A stretch of 64,000 bases of DNA from Selaginella moellendorffii (taxonomy: Eukaryota; Streptophyta; Lycopodiopsida; Selaginellales; Selaginellaceae): positions 2,443,728-2,507,727 of the forward strand of contig NW_003314272.1 of NCBI RefSeq assembly GCF_000143415.4, in the 5' to 3' direction. The translations under genes were made by a program, and so were the position numbers. Position 1 is the stretch's first letter, and each line of letters starts with the position of its first letter. Under the pieces are notes generated by a model, which worked only from the letters and a program-made list of their open reading frames with translations, did not search any database and had not been told where the DNA came from. This document shows positions 1-12,345 of this stretch, in pieces.

Positions 1-1684
1 TTCGAGAGATTATAGCTCCCCCAAGTGAGTGTGTGCAAAACAAAACAATCCCTCCGTTCGGACCACTTCCGTCCACGTAACAGAGCGAGACTGACGCGAG
101 CTTTGACTTTTCGGCAGAAAACCCTAACGAACCGACGTGGCGAAACCCCTACCGTCCAGGGCCGGGAATCAACGGACGGACGCACATTTGGCGTACGGAG
201 GCTCTTAAACGCCGGATGTGACGGGCGACGGCGGGGCGCCGTCCGACGTGGCGGCCGGTATCTGCCACCTGTCAGTCTGCCCGCGCGTGCCGGCCGGCGG
301 GCTGTCGGTCCGAATCCCCGTCGGAAACCGGGCCGGCAGGTTCCTGCGGCGCAGCCGTACGCCGTGCGCCGTCCGTACTGGTAATGGCTGACCCTTCCAT
401 CTTTTTTTTTTTGCTGCTTTTTCTTCAAGGAATGAGAGGAGGATTTGTTTTAGGCCGGATAGAAGATTGATTGACCGATTGGAGTGATTGATTGATTGAT
501 ATCTTAATTGGAGAGGGTAGAATCGATTTGAAGAACTTTTGTTGTATAGTTTTTTGTATGGTAACATGAGTGGGCGCCCCATGATTCAAAGGCTCTTTGA
601 GCAGCGTTTGTCTACTAGTGGTTTTCAAATGTTCTCGTGGGGATTTGCGAGCAAAGTTGACATTTTGTTCTTGGTCTTTGGCCGAGAGAGAGAGAGAGAG
701 TCAAGCCCTAGAATCGAAATCTCTCCACGCCTCTATGCTCCTCTCCACCACCACCTACAGGAGGAGGAGAAGATGATGACATGTTATTGGGAAGTGGGAT
801 GCCCCGAATGCGATTGAATCCCCAAACAAAAAGCCCGCGCTTGGGATTTGTATCTTTGGACAAAATGGTCTTATCAGCTGAAAGGGTCAGAACAAAAAAG
901 TTTATAAAGAAATATCCCTTTTTCCCCTTCCATTTTTCTTCTATCTTCTTTTGCAACCAAACACATGATCCTGTTGAATGTGGGGCGGCTTAAAGTTGCG
1001 CAACCAACCAACCATGGAAACAAGCGTGTAATATTCGAATCGCATCGAAGGTAGGGCACTGCCGCCGGCCAAGAGCCCTCCTTTTTTTTTCAAAGCCGAC
1101 CTGTTTCCACGCCACCTACGCAGCCGATCGGTCGACCAAGAATTTGACAAACACAACACAAAACGTGGAAAGCGAAACCCGACTGTAGCCTGCGTACATA
1201 CGCATTTACGTATACACCAAACCAAAGCGTGATTGCCAAAAGGTGGTAACATGGAAAAAGGTGGCGGAGGCGTGGCTCTTTGGGCTGGCACAGCTTCCCA
1301 ATCGGGCAATTTGTGTAAGCTTTTGCAGGACACCCGCCGCCATCCATTCCATGCACTAAAAAGTTGCTTAAACGTATTTTTATCCTGTTTCTTTTTCTTC
1401 GGATATGTATATTCATTCACCTTGAAAGATCAGCGCCACCTTTTCGAGTTAAAAAAGAGCAAGCAAGCATTTGAGATTCCTTTCGCTTTCTGGTAGCGCA
1501 TCACATGCCCGTCTTTTAAGCCACAAATGAGCATCCCCAAAAGTTCCCATAAAACAAATGAGACGTCGTCCTCCCTTGTTTATTGTAATCGATGATACAA
1601 CAAAGAAGCGCCGGTACTCTTCTTATTTTTCCTTCGGCACCTCTGTACTCTCCTTCCACTTCCATCTCTCTTTCTAGAACGCTT
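1..1684. other. Intergenic, no gene recognised
   Basis: I see no conserved protein in any frame. The first 390 bases are GC-rich and the rest is mixed, with a (GA)n run at 684-700. Open frames here are short, overlap on both strands and resemble no family. It probably holds the 3' flank of VPS41 and flanking sequence of a gene outside the window. Confidence 0.6.
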
Positions 1685-4600
1685 TCACCCCAGGAAGTTT
1701 GCGTTTGGAGTACTGGTAATACTGGTCGCGCTGCCGTTCGTCGCCTTGTTGCTTTGCTGCTGCTGCTGCTTCTTGTGACTTCCTTCAGTGCAAAGGATGC
1801 ACCGCTCGCTTTGCTCCTCGTCGCTGCCCGGTGATCGGCCAGGACTCGTAGCCACTGATGAGTCCTGGAGGCACGTAACGTGGTAAAAGTGGCCGCAGAA
1901 GAAGGTTACCACTGCCACTCTTTGACTTGCCAGGAGGTCCGAGCATATACAGCACGGGCTCTTGCCGGCAACCACTGCCGTCCTGGAGGAGCTGTAGCGC
2001 TTCAGTTGTAGATCGCGACGATCGGCCTGGAAGAGAGGAATTTAGAGCTAGGATCTCTATCTGTTAGCGGATACACACACCTTGAGAATGTTATTGCAAC
2101 CGCCCCTGAGCGATGTCTCCGTCTTGTAATCTGTGATCACCTTTACCAGCCGGTCTCTCAAACTGCAAAACAGCGCAATGTCAACGGAGATTGTGCCTCG
2201 TCACGGCGAGATATCGTACCGTGGCACTGGCATGTCTTTGGGAATTCTGTTTATGACTTGCATGGGATCAATATTTCCCACGGTATGATCCAAAAGCGCG
2301 CCAATCTGTGCACCAGCCAGCGTGTGAGTATCAATATAAGAGGATCGACCTAGTTATACTGACCATATCTGGATTGCGCAAGCTCTGGTTGATAAGCTCG
2401 TTCCATAAATCATCATCGTTGCGAGATGTCACAAACTCCACAGCCTGTAGTGAAGAAAATCATTGTGAGTTTACATGTAGGAAATAAATTCATTGTAAAG
2501 ACTTACAGCTTGCATGCTCTTAAGTTCATTGATAATCAGAGCTAAAGCTTCTTTCGCATTTCCCATTTGCCCCAGTAAATAAACTTTTTCCCTTACAAGA
2601 TTTAACCTTGTGCAAACGTCGTACGCCTGTAAAAAACATATACTACATCTTAAAAAACAAGATGAACAAATGTGTACCTTATTAAGACTGTAGTACTGAC
2701 TGCTACGCAAGAAAGGCAGCAATAGCCGTGGTTCAAATTCAGCATACAATTCCACCTGCACACAAATTCAATAGTCTATAGCTTCCCATAAAATAAATTT
2801 CAAAACCTGTAAATCATGGTACTTTCTTCCAGCATTTGTGTCTCGTTCGAACAGAGTATGCAAATAGTCATGTAACAGACGCCGGCGGCTCTCTTTCTGA
2901 GGCAGGTTTTCTAAAGAGGAAACCACCTCGCTCGCACTAATTCGGTCCCTTTGTTGAACGAGTAAGTCAATGGCTCTTTTCGAATCCAGCTTCATTAGAA
3001 GGGCAATCTGATCAGAAAATAGAAATGCAACATGGATCAGAGGTTACACATGTAGCTTACATGTAACTTACATTGCCGTGAAGAGCATCATAAAGATGGT
3101 GCTCCTCGATAATGTCGAACGCTGCGGGCTTTTGCAGCTGCAAAAACACAATTTATAGTTAACATCGCAAGTAAATTTGAATGATTATACCTCGAGATAT
3201 AGCTTCAGCACGTTTTCAAGCTGTCCCTGAGAAAGGTAAAGAATCGCAAGCGCCTTCATCCTCACTGGATCAGCTTACGCTCTTCAAACAACAGGCAGTG
3301 GTTACCTCGAGTAAGAAAGGAGTTTTTCCGCCGGTACTGCATTGTATCTCAGCGGCAGATATAATGGTGGGTACAGAATAAATGTGTTGGGGCCAGCTTC
3401 GAACTAGCTCCAAGAACTGCTCATGGTGCGCCGGATTTACAAGCAACCGATCAAGGACAACCTTAAAACTTTTAAAAGTCCATGTTAGAGCTCACGCTGC
3501 ACATTCGGAAGCTCACCTCATATACAGTATCGCGAAGCTGCGGATTGACAACTGGTATGTATGGGGCCAGAACGTGCAACTGTCTCAATTGGCCGAAATG
3601 AAATACCCGCCTGCTTTTACTCATCTGAACATCTGCAGAAATAAAAATAGCGGCCTCACCTTTCCCAAGCCGAAACACTACCACGCAAGATCTTTGGACA
3701 TAAAGAAGCTGCCAGCGCGTACTCCCTCCCCAGGATCAAGTGATCTAAGTATTGCGCACCAACCTGCACGGGCACGCATTGGCCATCGCCTTTTACCGTG
3801 AAAAAGAACACACCTCGTCCAGAAGCTCGACACGAGCATTTCCAGCTTCTACAGCTTCCAGTGCTTTCTCGTGCCACCCATGCTTGAGAAGCCATTGAAC
3901 ATGGTCGTCCGCATCCCTGCGCAGAAGAATCAGCTGCCTGTACAATTTATAGTTCTAGCCAAACCTTTGTCGAGCAACAACCACGTCCTTTGGAGACACA
4001 ATGTAGTACAAAGGCTCGTACCCAGCGGCCCACTGGCCACCAGCGGTGCTACTTCCTACACACGACACGCAAATGAATTTGCTTTTTTAAATCTTATCGT
4101 ACCAGAGAATGGAGCGTGAGCAAGCTCGTAATCCTTAGCCTTGTAGTGTTCATAACCATGCATAGAGAGCGCATCTGTTGCCAGTTCTTCGTTTTTCCAG
4201 TTCAAGATGCATACTTCAGGCCGTTGGGCATGTCCTGTCTTAGCACAGTTAGTAGTTTAACGTTACGTACTGAAAGTATAGCAAAGTCATGTACCTGTTT
4301 CGGAGAGTAGCCCGTTGCCGATTCCGTTTTGCTGCCCTCCCTCTCGATGTAAGCAAGGACCACGAGAGCGCCTCCATACGGAGCCAGGCCGCAAATAAAG
4401 TACTCAGTTTGCAAAACTGATACAATCTCGACATACTTCGTCCCCGGCAGAAGGTTGAACCTTTTCCCAAAAGAGAATGTTTCGGAGTTGAGGCCTCCAG
4501 GAAGGTCAGCTCCCCTCACTCTGAGGGCAGCAATCTTGATGCAATTTCCCCAGCCGACTAACAGGTGCACATCATCCTGGAAAACAAAAACTATATGCTA

Positions 4601-5509
4601 TACGGAAGAAATACCAAAGATGATGAGCACGAACCTGCCAAACTAGATGGGGACGCAAGTACTCGGCGTCTGGACTGTTCTTCGGCTTCTCAATAAAAGT
4701 AAGGCGCTGCTGTGAGGCTGTATCGAACAGTTTGACACCCTCGTCATTCGCCCACGCGATAAGGCTCGTTCTCCATTTGACAGCATGGATGGGACCCTCT
4801 CCCGAGTGCAACACCTGCAAAAGAACAAAAGAAAAGGTGTAGAAAAACCGAAGTGATCGTGACAAAGCTTTGAAGAATGAAAGAAAAATGGAGAGAGCAG
4901 AGTAATCTTCACAAGTGTCGCTACCTGATCTTTGGGACCAAACCAGCCTTTGCTGTTGAGAATGAGATGCCCTGCCAGTCCCCCGCCAGCAAAACGATTT
5001 GTTTTGCAGTAGTCTGGATCCAGCGCGACGGCCTTCATTGGCCGGTGGTAGTGGAACTTCTCGTGACTGTCGGTATACAGGCTGCTCACCACCACGGATC
5101 CATCGTCACTGCAGCTCCCCACGAACTCTCCAGCGCTATCGAAGCTCAGCTCGTTCACAGTGGCAGTATGAGCAGCGAATTCCTTCACCTGGATATCCCA
5201 TTCCATTCCATTTCCATCCAAAAAAACTGATAGGAGACTCACCTGGTTTCCCTGGTAATCCAGCAAATGCACCCTGCCGCCGTGCGTTCCCAGCGCGATC
5301 ATCCGCTCGGCGACGCTGATGCACGAGGCCGTGTCGCTGGAGAGAAGAGAGGGAACACTACCTCCCAGGCGCTTGTACTTGAGGCGCGGCTCTTCATCCT
5401 CGTCATCGATCGCCTCCTGCGCCGAGGAGGAATCGTCAGCGGCGTCGTCATCGTCGTCGCATTCGTCGTCGGCATCGGCGCGCGCGAGCTCCTCCTCCTC
5501 GTCCTCCAT
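1685..5509 (-). CDS. VPS41: Vacuolar protein sorting 41 (HOPS subunit), multi-exon
   Basis: VPS41 is the HOPS tethering-complex subunit that acts in fusion of late endosomes with the vacuole. The protein opens with an acidic Asp/Glu-rich stretch, then 'EPRLKYKRLGGSVPSLL' and a WD40-type propeller ('ALGTHGGRVHLLD', 'GSCSDDGSVVVSSL', 'AGGLAGHLILNSKGWFG') matching plant VPS41. The middle carries clathrin-heavy-chain-repeat-like helices ('FLRSSQYYSLNK', 'MGNAKEALALIINEL'). The last exon encodes a C-terminal RING-like zinc finger ('CCICSDLL', 'FFCGHFYHVTCL', 'CILC'). Clear early exons are 5243-5509, 4925-5188, 4635-4814 and 4295-4576, each bounded by GT-AG. The start is the ATG at 5509, 12 bp below a TAGGGTT element. 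CRL begins upstream on the same strand, with its stop 90 bp away. Family assignment is secure; internal exon edges between 4.2 and 2.0 kb were not all resolved. Confidence 0.95.
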
Positions 5510-5520
5510 TGCCGATCAAT

Positions 5521-5536
5521 CCAAGAACCCTAGAAA
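5521..5536 (-). promoter_or_regulatory. Telo-box-like TAGGGTT element before VPS41 ATG
   Basis: The minus strand reads TTTCTAGGGTTCTTGG, ending 12 bp upstream of the VPS41 ATG. Plant telo-boxes (AAACCCTA) occur near start sites of many housekeeping genes. The same core recurs before other genes in this window. Confidence 0.5.
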
Positions 5537-5599
5537 CCCAATCTCGAGTAGGATTATTCCAAAATCTATTATGTTACAAAAGGCACACTATCTTAGTTT

Positions 5600-6988
5600 C
5601 TAGTTGTCAATGGAAAGGGACGCTGTGTCATGCTCAACGTAAGATCTGTTCTTGGAGGTTCCAGGCTTGAATTCGTATGGCCCCTGTCTTACACCCCACA
5701 CCTACAAACAAAGCGTAGAAAGAAAAAGAAGAACGAAGAGAAAGAAAAACGCAAGTTTTAGAATCGAGAGAGACTTTGAGGAACCTGATTTCCTTCGTCG
5801 TCGTAGGCGCGATCCCAGCAGTGGATCTCTCCACTTTTGAGGATTGTGAGCTCGGATGTGCACCGGGAAGCACCGTTCTGCCAAGAAACGAAGAGGAAAA
5901 TGTGAAGAACTCTAGAAAAAAAAAAGGCTTTTTTTTTCGTTACCCAGTTGTTTGGAAAGCCTCCGGGAGGTGTTGATCCTTCGTAGAGACAACGTTGGCC
6001 TCGCGCACAGGCGGAGAGATAGACGGAAGTTAAATGCTCGGAGATGTCCTTGACAATCCAAACAAAAGAGGTGAATTGTTTTCCCAGCTCGAAAGGCTTG
6101 TTGTGACTTACTCCAGGGATCTCTTCCGGCTGTGGTCGCTGATCCTTTGGCCTCTCACAGAAGTTCTTGTATTCCTCAATGTCACGAACAGCGTAGGATC
6201 CAACCTGCAGCGATCGAAAAACTTGAAAGTTTTACTCCACAACACTGGACGTGTTTACCTCCACATCGCACTTCATTTCTTTCGGACAGGGCCTCACAAC
6301 GTAGAATCTCTGGAGAGAAAATGAAAGAACTCTCTGATCTGATACATAAAAGCGTTGTTTGTGCGCCTACCTGTCTATATGGCTTATCAGGTGTTCTCCA
6401 GAATGCCTGGAAGAACGCAAAATATCATTTTTCTTGTTTCAGTGCATGAAAACCAAAAATACTCAAGAAGAGCACCTGTTCAAAGTAGAGAACTTTCGCT
6501 CCATCGTCCAGAACAGTCGCGGGGCATGCCAGCATCCTGCGATCAAAAGCTTTTCAATGTTCTTCCTGTTCTCGACAACCAGCGCGCTTACCTGAGATTG
6601 AAGTACGTCATTGGATCCCTTGCCGCTTGCTCTTGGGAAAACTACGAAAAGCAACCTCTAAGAAAAGTGGAACAAAATGATCACACAAGCAAAGATAATG
6701 GGAAGAACAAAGAAGACAAGAAGAAACAAAGCGATGGAAAGATCGAAAGGGTGATCTCTCGCTTACTTTCTCGCCTGTGAGAGCATCGGCGACGAGACGA
6801 GTGTGATCCCACCGCGTCTTTGCTTTGGTGAGCTTGCGGAGCAGAAGAACACCACCCAGCAGACATGCCGCTTTCAAGACGAAGCTGCGAACGCCGCCGC
6901 CTCCTCCGTCACCGCCGCCGACGCTCACATTTCCAGCGCCACCGGAGGATTGGAGCGAGGAGGCGTCCTCCCTGTCGCCTCCCGCCAT
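5600..6988 (-). CDS. CRL: CRUMPLED LEAF homologue (CpcT/CpeT-like, plastid outer envelope)
   Basis: This is the plant CRL protein, a CpcT/CpeT chromophore-lyase-like protein anchored in the chloroplast outer envelope and needed for plastid division and cell differentiation in Arabidopsis. Exon 1 (ATG at 6988) gives a Gly/Ser-rich N-terminus, one hydrophobic segment ('VLKAACLLGGVLLLRKL') and the conserved 'TRWDHTRLVADALTGEK'. Later exons encode 'LACPATVLDDGAKVLYFEQAFWRT', the 'RQRFYVVRPC' strand, 'RDIEEYKNFCERPKDQRP', 'CLYEGSTPPGGFPN' and 'HCWDRAYDDEGNQVWG', all diagnostic of CRL. The last exon ends with TAG at 5600-5602. The 5' end diverges from the CMC2-like gene with 281 bp between start codons, and the VPS41 ATG lies 90 bp beyond the stop. 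Confidence 0.94.
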
Positions 6989-7269
6989 AGCCGAGAGGGG
7001 AAGAGGACAATAAGCCCTAGATTTATGTGTGACGTGCTACCAGTCGCCCGCCACACACATTTTAAGTTTTTCTCGCGAGCGTGAGCTCAAATCGGAGCTC
7101 CGATTGGATCAATGCAGCTCGGATTGGATCAAAGATGGTGACGGGCGCTCAGAGCGATCGAGATCGCGAGATAGATCCCAAGCGTGGAATTTATGATAGT
7201 AAAGTGAATGTGTGGTGGAAAGTATGAGCGCTCTCTTTATAAAAAATTAGGGTTCTTGGTGGGCGAAGA
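6989..7269. promoter_or_regulatory. Divergent CRL / CMC2-like promoter region
   Basis: This 281-bp gap separates two opposite ATGs. On the CRL side the minus strand has AAATCTAGGGCTTA (7011-7024), 23 bp before the ATG. On the CMC2 side there is TATAAAA (7238-7244) and TTAGGGTTCTTGG (7247-7259), 10 bp before the ATG. The TATA match is so close to the ATG that it would leave almost no leader, so it may not be the working box. Part of the segment (about 7125-7175) is duplicated downstream of the CMC2-like gene. Confidence 0.55.
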
Positions 7270-7548
7270 ATGCAGCCTCCACTTGTTCTCCAGCAGCATC
7301 CACACTGCGCCAAGGTAGGCAATCGCGCGCGTAGGTTTCTCCTTACGCGTCGCCTCTCAGATCATCACCTCCCTCTTGCGCTGCCACAAGGAGCATGCCG
7401 CGGCCGCCAATTTTTTGGGGAAATGCAAAGGTCTCAAGCGTGAGGTGGCGCGCTGCTTGGAAGAGGAGGTATGTTTTTCTGCCAGGATTGACGCACGGCT
7501 TTTGGATTTCTCAAGGTTTTGCTGCTTGAATTCGATAGAGAGCGATGA
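7270..7548 (+). CDS. CMC2: CMC2-like twin-CX9C mitochondrial protein (61 aa, 3 exons)
   Basis: This small protein of the CMC1/CMC2 family acts in the mitochondrial intermembrane space in cytochrome c oxidase assembly. Exons are 7270-7314, 7361-7468 and 7516-7548, with GT-AG introns of only 46 and 47 bp; the joined frame is 61 codons plus TGA. The N-terminus 'MQPPLVLQQHPHC' matches the family's MHP-L...H--C start. Two CX9C motifs are present (Cys13/Cys23 and Cys37/Cys47), with the 'FLGKCKGLKREVARCL' signature. No exon forms a long open frame, so an ORF scan misses it. It is transcribed away from CRL. The following 3' flank carries a duplicated piece of CRL sequence. Assignment is firm from motif spacing; the orthology CMC1 versus CMC2 rests on the N-terminal MxP pattern. 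Confidence 0.9.
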
Positions 7549-7616
7549 AGGAGAAGAGCACGCAAAGTTGCTCGCGGACAAAGTAGAGAATTTCATGATT
7601 GCTCCATGTAATCTCC

Positions 7617-7700
7617 CGTGGAGGATTGGAGCGAGGAGTCCCTGTTTGGATCAAAGATGGTGACAAGCGCTCATAGCGATCGAGAGCGCGAGATTTTCAG
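7617..7700. repeat. Duplicated CRL exon-1/promoter fragment
   Basis: Bases 7619-7645 repeat CRL exon-1 sequence near 6947-6978 with a small deletion. Bases 7645-7694 repeat the CRL upstream region at about 7127-7175 in the same orientation with few differences. The CRL start region between the two parts is missing from this copy. It lies in the 3' flank shared by the CMC2-like and alpha-mannosidase genes. Confidence 0.75.
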
Positions 7701-7771
7701 TGGAACCTTCCATAGTAACGAAAGAACACTGCTACAATTTGGAAAGCCATCTATGTTGTGACATACTTGGG

Positions 7772-10700
7772 TCAAATCAATGTTACGACATTCTTTGGCT
7801 TGACAGTGAGCTGCAAGGTACGAATTTCCATCGGCCCGAGCTCCACAAGTAGCGACTTTTGGTCGATCCGAGCTCCACGCTTGGCTCCACCCTCGCTTTT
7901 TTCGGCCACTTTCCATTCCATACGCCTCTTCATGCTGCTCTTGTCTTGGTTTGTTGACAGCGAGAGCTCGTTCACTCCTTGTATCTGGAAGAAGAGTTAA
8001 TCCTTAAGCGATCGAAATCGAAAACTCGAGCACGAATACCTCCCAGTGCCAGAAGAGCTGTTTGAGTTGTACATTTGCCGGCTTGGACAGGGTATCGTCT
8101 TCCCCGGCCTAGAAACAAGCCATTTCGTTTGTCAAAAGCTGGTCTTTTTTGAGATGGAAAGGTTCTTGCGTACCTCAAACAAGTGAGCCAGCCTCACGAG
8201 GATGGATTTATCCTCCAGCTCCTACGTAAAATCAAACCAGCAAGGTTATACACCTGGAGAAAACTTTGCTACTTCTTGAAAACCTGGATTGTGAGAAGCG
8301 CGACATTGTCTGGAAGAGCATATCCACTCTTTACCATCGAGAATTGCTTAGGAACATTTTGTCCACTCTGAGACAAGATCATGGTGGACAAGTTAGAAAC
8401 AACAAACTAGAAATAATCATCTACCGGAGTGCTGAAAAAGAGCTGGAGTGGAGAGTAAATTCTCTGGCCTTTGAGACGACGCCATCGGCTTGCTTCCTTG
8501 ACGGGACCCGAATTTACGTAAACCATCCGTCTAACCTGCAGAAAATGTTGAGACAATGATCGAAAATGAGACTTTTACTTGCCGTTAGACCTTCGCATTC
8601 CTGTGACCCAATACAAACTTGCTCGTCCAAAGCTTCGGAGACTCCTCTTTCATCATCGGCCATTAGACGTCTGCGTGAAAGCCCGACGATAAACACGCGT
8701 TTGGAATCAAATGAATACCTGTGAAGCATGAGCTCAACTTCACCATCGTTGGTACTCGACGCTCCTGAAGCTCGATCGACAAGAAGTGACAAGTCCGTTT
8801 GGTTATCGTTGATATAAATTCCCAGGTTTACCTGCGGAAAAACAACGATTAAGAAACTACGGTGCCAAAAAGAGAAGTGAATACTTACGGGATAGTAGTT
8901 TCCAGCAACGGGCTGAGTCACTTGCTTTGATCGCACCTAAGCGTCCATGCAAAGAATGAATGTTTAGTTCGAAAGTTTCATGGAAACTCGTACTCGTTCT
9001 AGAAAATCCCGGCCGTTTGAATCAGTGTAGAACTTGCTATTGCTCGTTGTGTTCGCCTTGACCTTCACAATGACTTCCTTTCCAACGCCATCATCCAGTG
9101 GAATGGGGCCAACCTGCATAGAAGAATCTCAAAACATAAAACGCTATTCCGCAAGGACGACTAATATGTACCGTGATCTCAAGCTCATTATGGGTTTCGC
9201 CATTGTAAAGACGATGCTCCTGGAAAGAACTTTCAGATGTAGAAGCAAAAAAGAATGCCTCACTTCGTAAATCCAAGGTGAAACTTGTCGTCGGCGTGCC
9301 TTGTACAAAGGTCCCTCCACAGCCAGCCAAGCCTGAAGCAAAAGAAAAATAAAACTTCGGAATGAAATAAAGAACAAGGAGCTTACAGATGATGTTACTG
9401 GAGTTGGATTGTTATCAGCTGGTCGAAAGATATATGCACCAGAGTTCTATCAAAGAAGAGTAAAAGTAAAAGTTTATGGCACTAAAAAATCACGTAAAGA
9501 AATACCTGGCCTCCAACTTGGCCAGTGTACCAAAAGTACTCAGTCGACGAATCCGTAATATTTGCCTCATATACTCTAGAGTTTCCAGCTGAACCTGCAT
9601 CGATCACTTAGAACGTTAATCCGAAAACATGCAAGAAACCGAACCACTTGCCATTTTCATTGGGCTTGGACGGCTTGACAAGGTAGGAGCTGAAGCCAAG
9701 AGGAGGAACCACTGCCTTAAAGACGAGCGAGTAAAGAGTTTCGTCTTCTGGTATTACGCCGATATCTAGCTCGGCATGAAGCTTTCTAAGCTTTTTGGTT
9801 GCGTCACTGATGGGTGCTAGCTGTGAGTCCACTGCTTTGCCAGTAGCGTCTGTGACAATAAGAGCGTTGGAGCTCACCTGGTAGAAGAACAAACAATGAC
9901 TTTGGATACGCGAGAAGGATTACGATAATGAAATGTCGAGAGAACTTACCGGTATTTGAATGTACTCCTCACGAGCCCATCCAAGAGGATTATAGGCAGT
10001 GACAACCTGAATGATATAGAAAGCTAAGCAGCGCCAAGCAAGCAATAAAAGCTACTCTTACCAAAGGCTTGTCACTGGTAATGTTTTCGGACGAGGGGCA
10101 AAAACTTATATCGAGATGAGGACACTGAAACAAAATCAGGCTAGTATAAGTTTCAAGGGCCATGGTAAACTCACTTGAACGGCGTCGGAAGAAACGTTCT
10201 TTCTGAGGCAGTCGGATGGAGAAACGCCGGCTGCTAAGCAAGAAGCAGCCAAGTTCATTGATTTCTCAGCCTGCACGAATGGATGGTGATATGATCGAAC
10301 ATCAGGGAAGAGATTAAACACAGCACAAGCACAAACCTCGGAAGCTGCGATAGCAAGTAGTCTAGCATAGTCGTCAGCCACCTTTTGCCGCTCGGTGCCA
10401 CTCACTCCATCGTGATGCTGTACAACACTCAAGGCACGCCACAAATTATCTGTGTTTGGATGGTCTCTTTTTCCTGTCAAGGCCTCCAGTTGCCGAGCTG
10501 CCTGTCGATAGTTTCCTTCTCGCGTTAAACAGGCTTCTAAGATGGAAAAGCACGTACCTGTAAGTAACCAGAAAGAGCACGAACGTAGCCCTTCAAGACG
10601 GTTCTACTGGTATAGTAGCCTGTCCAGAACGAGTCCTTATTGTCCGCGTATCTGAATCAGAATTCTTAGTCTAAAGCTCTTGGAATATCTCAATTTTACT

Positions 10701-12125
10701 CACGGAAAGAAGTCATTCTTTGTGACATTCCACACTTGATCAGCTGCGTGCTTAGCATCCAGATATATGGATGGCGTCGAGTACAGAGCGTTCACTCGAC
10801 CATCCTGACAAAAAAATGTAAGAAAACGATTTAGATGATCGCGGTTACCTTATTCACGTAGTGGATCAGCTTGTCCATCTCAGTGTACCACTCTGCAGAG
10901 CGGTAGTATTTGAAATCGTCTCCCATCGTCCACATGACATGATTTGTTTGAGTCGCATTTGCCTGTGGAACAACTAAATCAGACCGTTCTGATGGATATG
11001 GTGGTGGAAAAACTTACATACACCTTGGCTGCGTTTACAAACGCTTCTACACGCTCCTCTATGTTCGTAGCGCCTTTGGAAGGGTCATCCTGGACATAGG
11101 AAAAACTCTACAAGGAGCAAAGATATAGTAAAACATAAATACCTGCATGATAATTCCACCGCTTCCTTCGTAATTAAATCCTTTTGGGGGCTTGTAGTGG
11201 CGAAGAAACACACTCGTAAACAACTGGTTGTCAGACTTCAAGGTGTTTGATCCTTCCCAGACGAATTCGAGGTTCTTGTCTTGGGTCCTCCTAAGCCTGT
11301 CTTGATAATCGATCCTTGCGAAGAACAGACCATCAAAGCCAAGCTGTAAAAACAAAAAACAAGTGTTTAAATTTTCGAAACAGAGAAACTCAGAGAAGTT
11401 TTGTCACTTTGCAAACTCACCTCAGTGCCTAGGAGATATGCTTGCACGGCGGAGTGTCCAAACGGGTCTATTTGCCATCCAATGCGAGGAACTACATCAA
11501 ACTCTTGCTTGAGAAACCTGTGACCGAGTGTAGTTTGATCGATCATATCCGCGTAGTGAGTCGCGGCTTCATCGTGCATGCACCATCCACCATTTCTAAA
11601 ACCAGCATTCACAAAGTTTTGTCTCAAATAGTAGAACCGAACTAAACAAAGTGATCAGATGCTACTTACGCAAATTCGAGCTGCCCAGACTTGACAAGCC
11701 GCCTCACGACCCCCTGAATGCTAGAGTTCTGCTCGTTCCACCATCTGCTAAAGAATGCCTGAAAAAAACAGCATTTTTACCATTGGGAAAAGAATTAAGT
11801 TCGCGATCGCAAAGCCAAACCTGTTCAACTTCCACAAATTTTCTGTCCGGGTTCTCTTGCAGGGAAGCCAGGACTGAGTCAAGAATGCCCTTAACAGTGT
11901 CCTGGGAAAGAGAGAACAAGCCATTTTTTTCTCTCTTGGTCTTGATTAAAAACTTACATAGTACTCGTCCGCCGTTTTGATCCACCCAACATCGTCGTGA
12001 CTGTGAGCAACGAGATGGACGTTGAGCTTCCCGGCGACAACGCTCGCGTTAGTGTTGTAAGCAGCGTAACAACACTGCCCTAATAAAACAAGCAGAAGAA
12101 ACACCACTTCCATTCCACTTATCAT
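7772..12125 (-). CDS. GH38 lysosomal/vacuolar-type alpha-mannosidase, many exons
   Basis: This is a class II alpha-mannosidase of glycoside hydrolase family 38, which removes alpha-mannose residues from N-glycans in the vacuole or apoplast. The N-terminus has a hydrophobic signal peptide ('[17 protein letters not shown]'), followed by '[24 protein letters not shown]' with the zinc-binding His/Asp. Next come '[19 protein letters not shown]' and '[21 protein letters not shown]', which holds the nucleophile Asp. Later exons encode '[18 protein letters not shown]' and the C-terminal beta domains ending '[17 protein letters not shown]'. The start is uncertain between ATG 12125 and ATG 12113; only the second is directly followed by the signal core. 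The stop is TGA at 7772-7774. The gene is cut by many short introns, and every exon seen is in the family frame. Confidence 0.93.
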
Positions 12126-12345
12126 TGAGACTAACAAAGCGTCCCATTCTTTTATAATCCACGATCGGCACGAGACGAACGAGGAGAAACGCTAGCGCCC
12201 TTTTGTTTTCTTTCGCTGGCCATTCTCTTGGACAGTCCAATTCTTACCGTGCTTTAAGTTTTGGAGCTATTCGTTACATTGTGGTCTCGATCGCGTGGCA
12301 AATGGCTCGATTCTAGAGGGCTAAAGTTTTCTCCATTTGCCCAGA

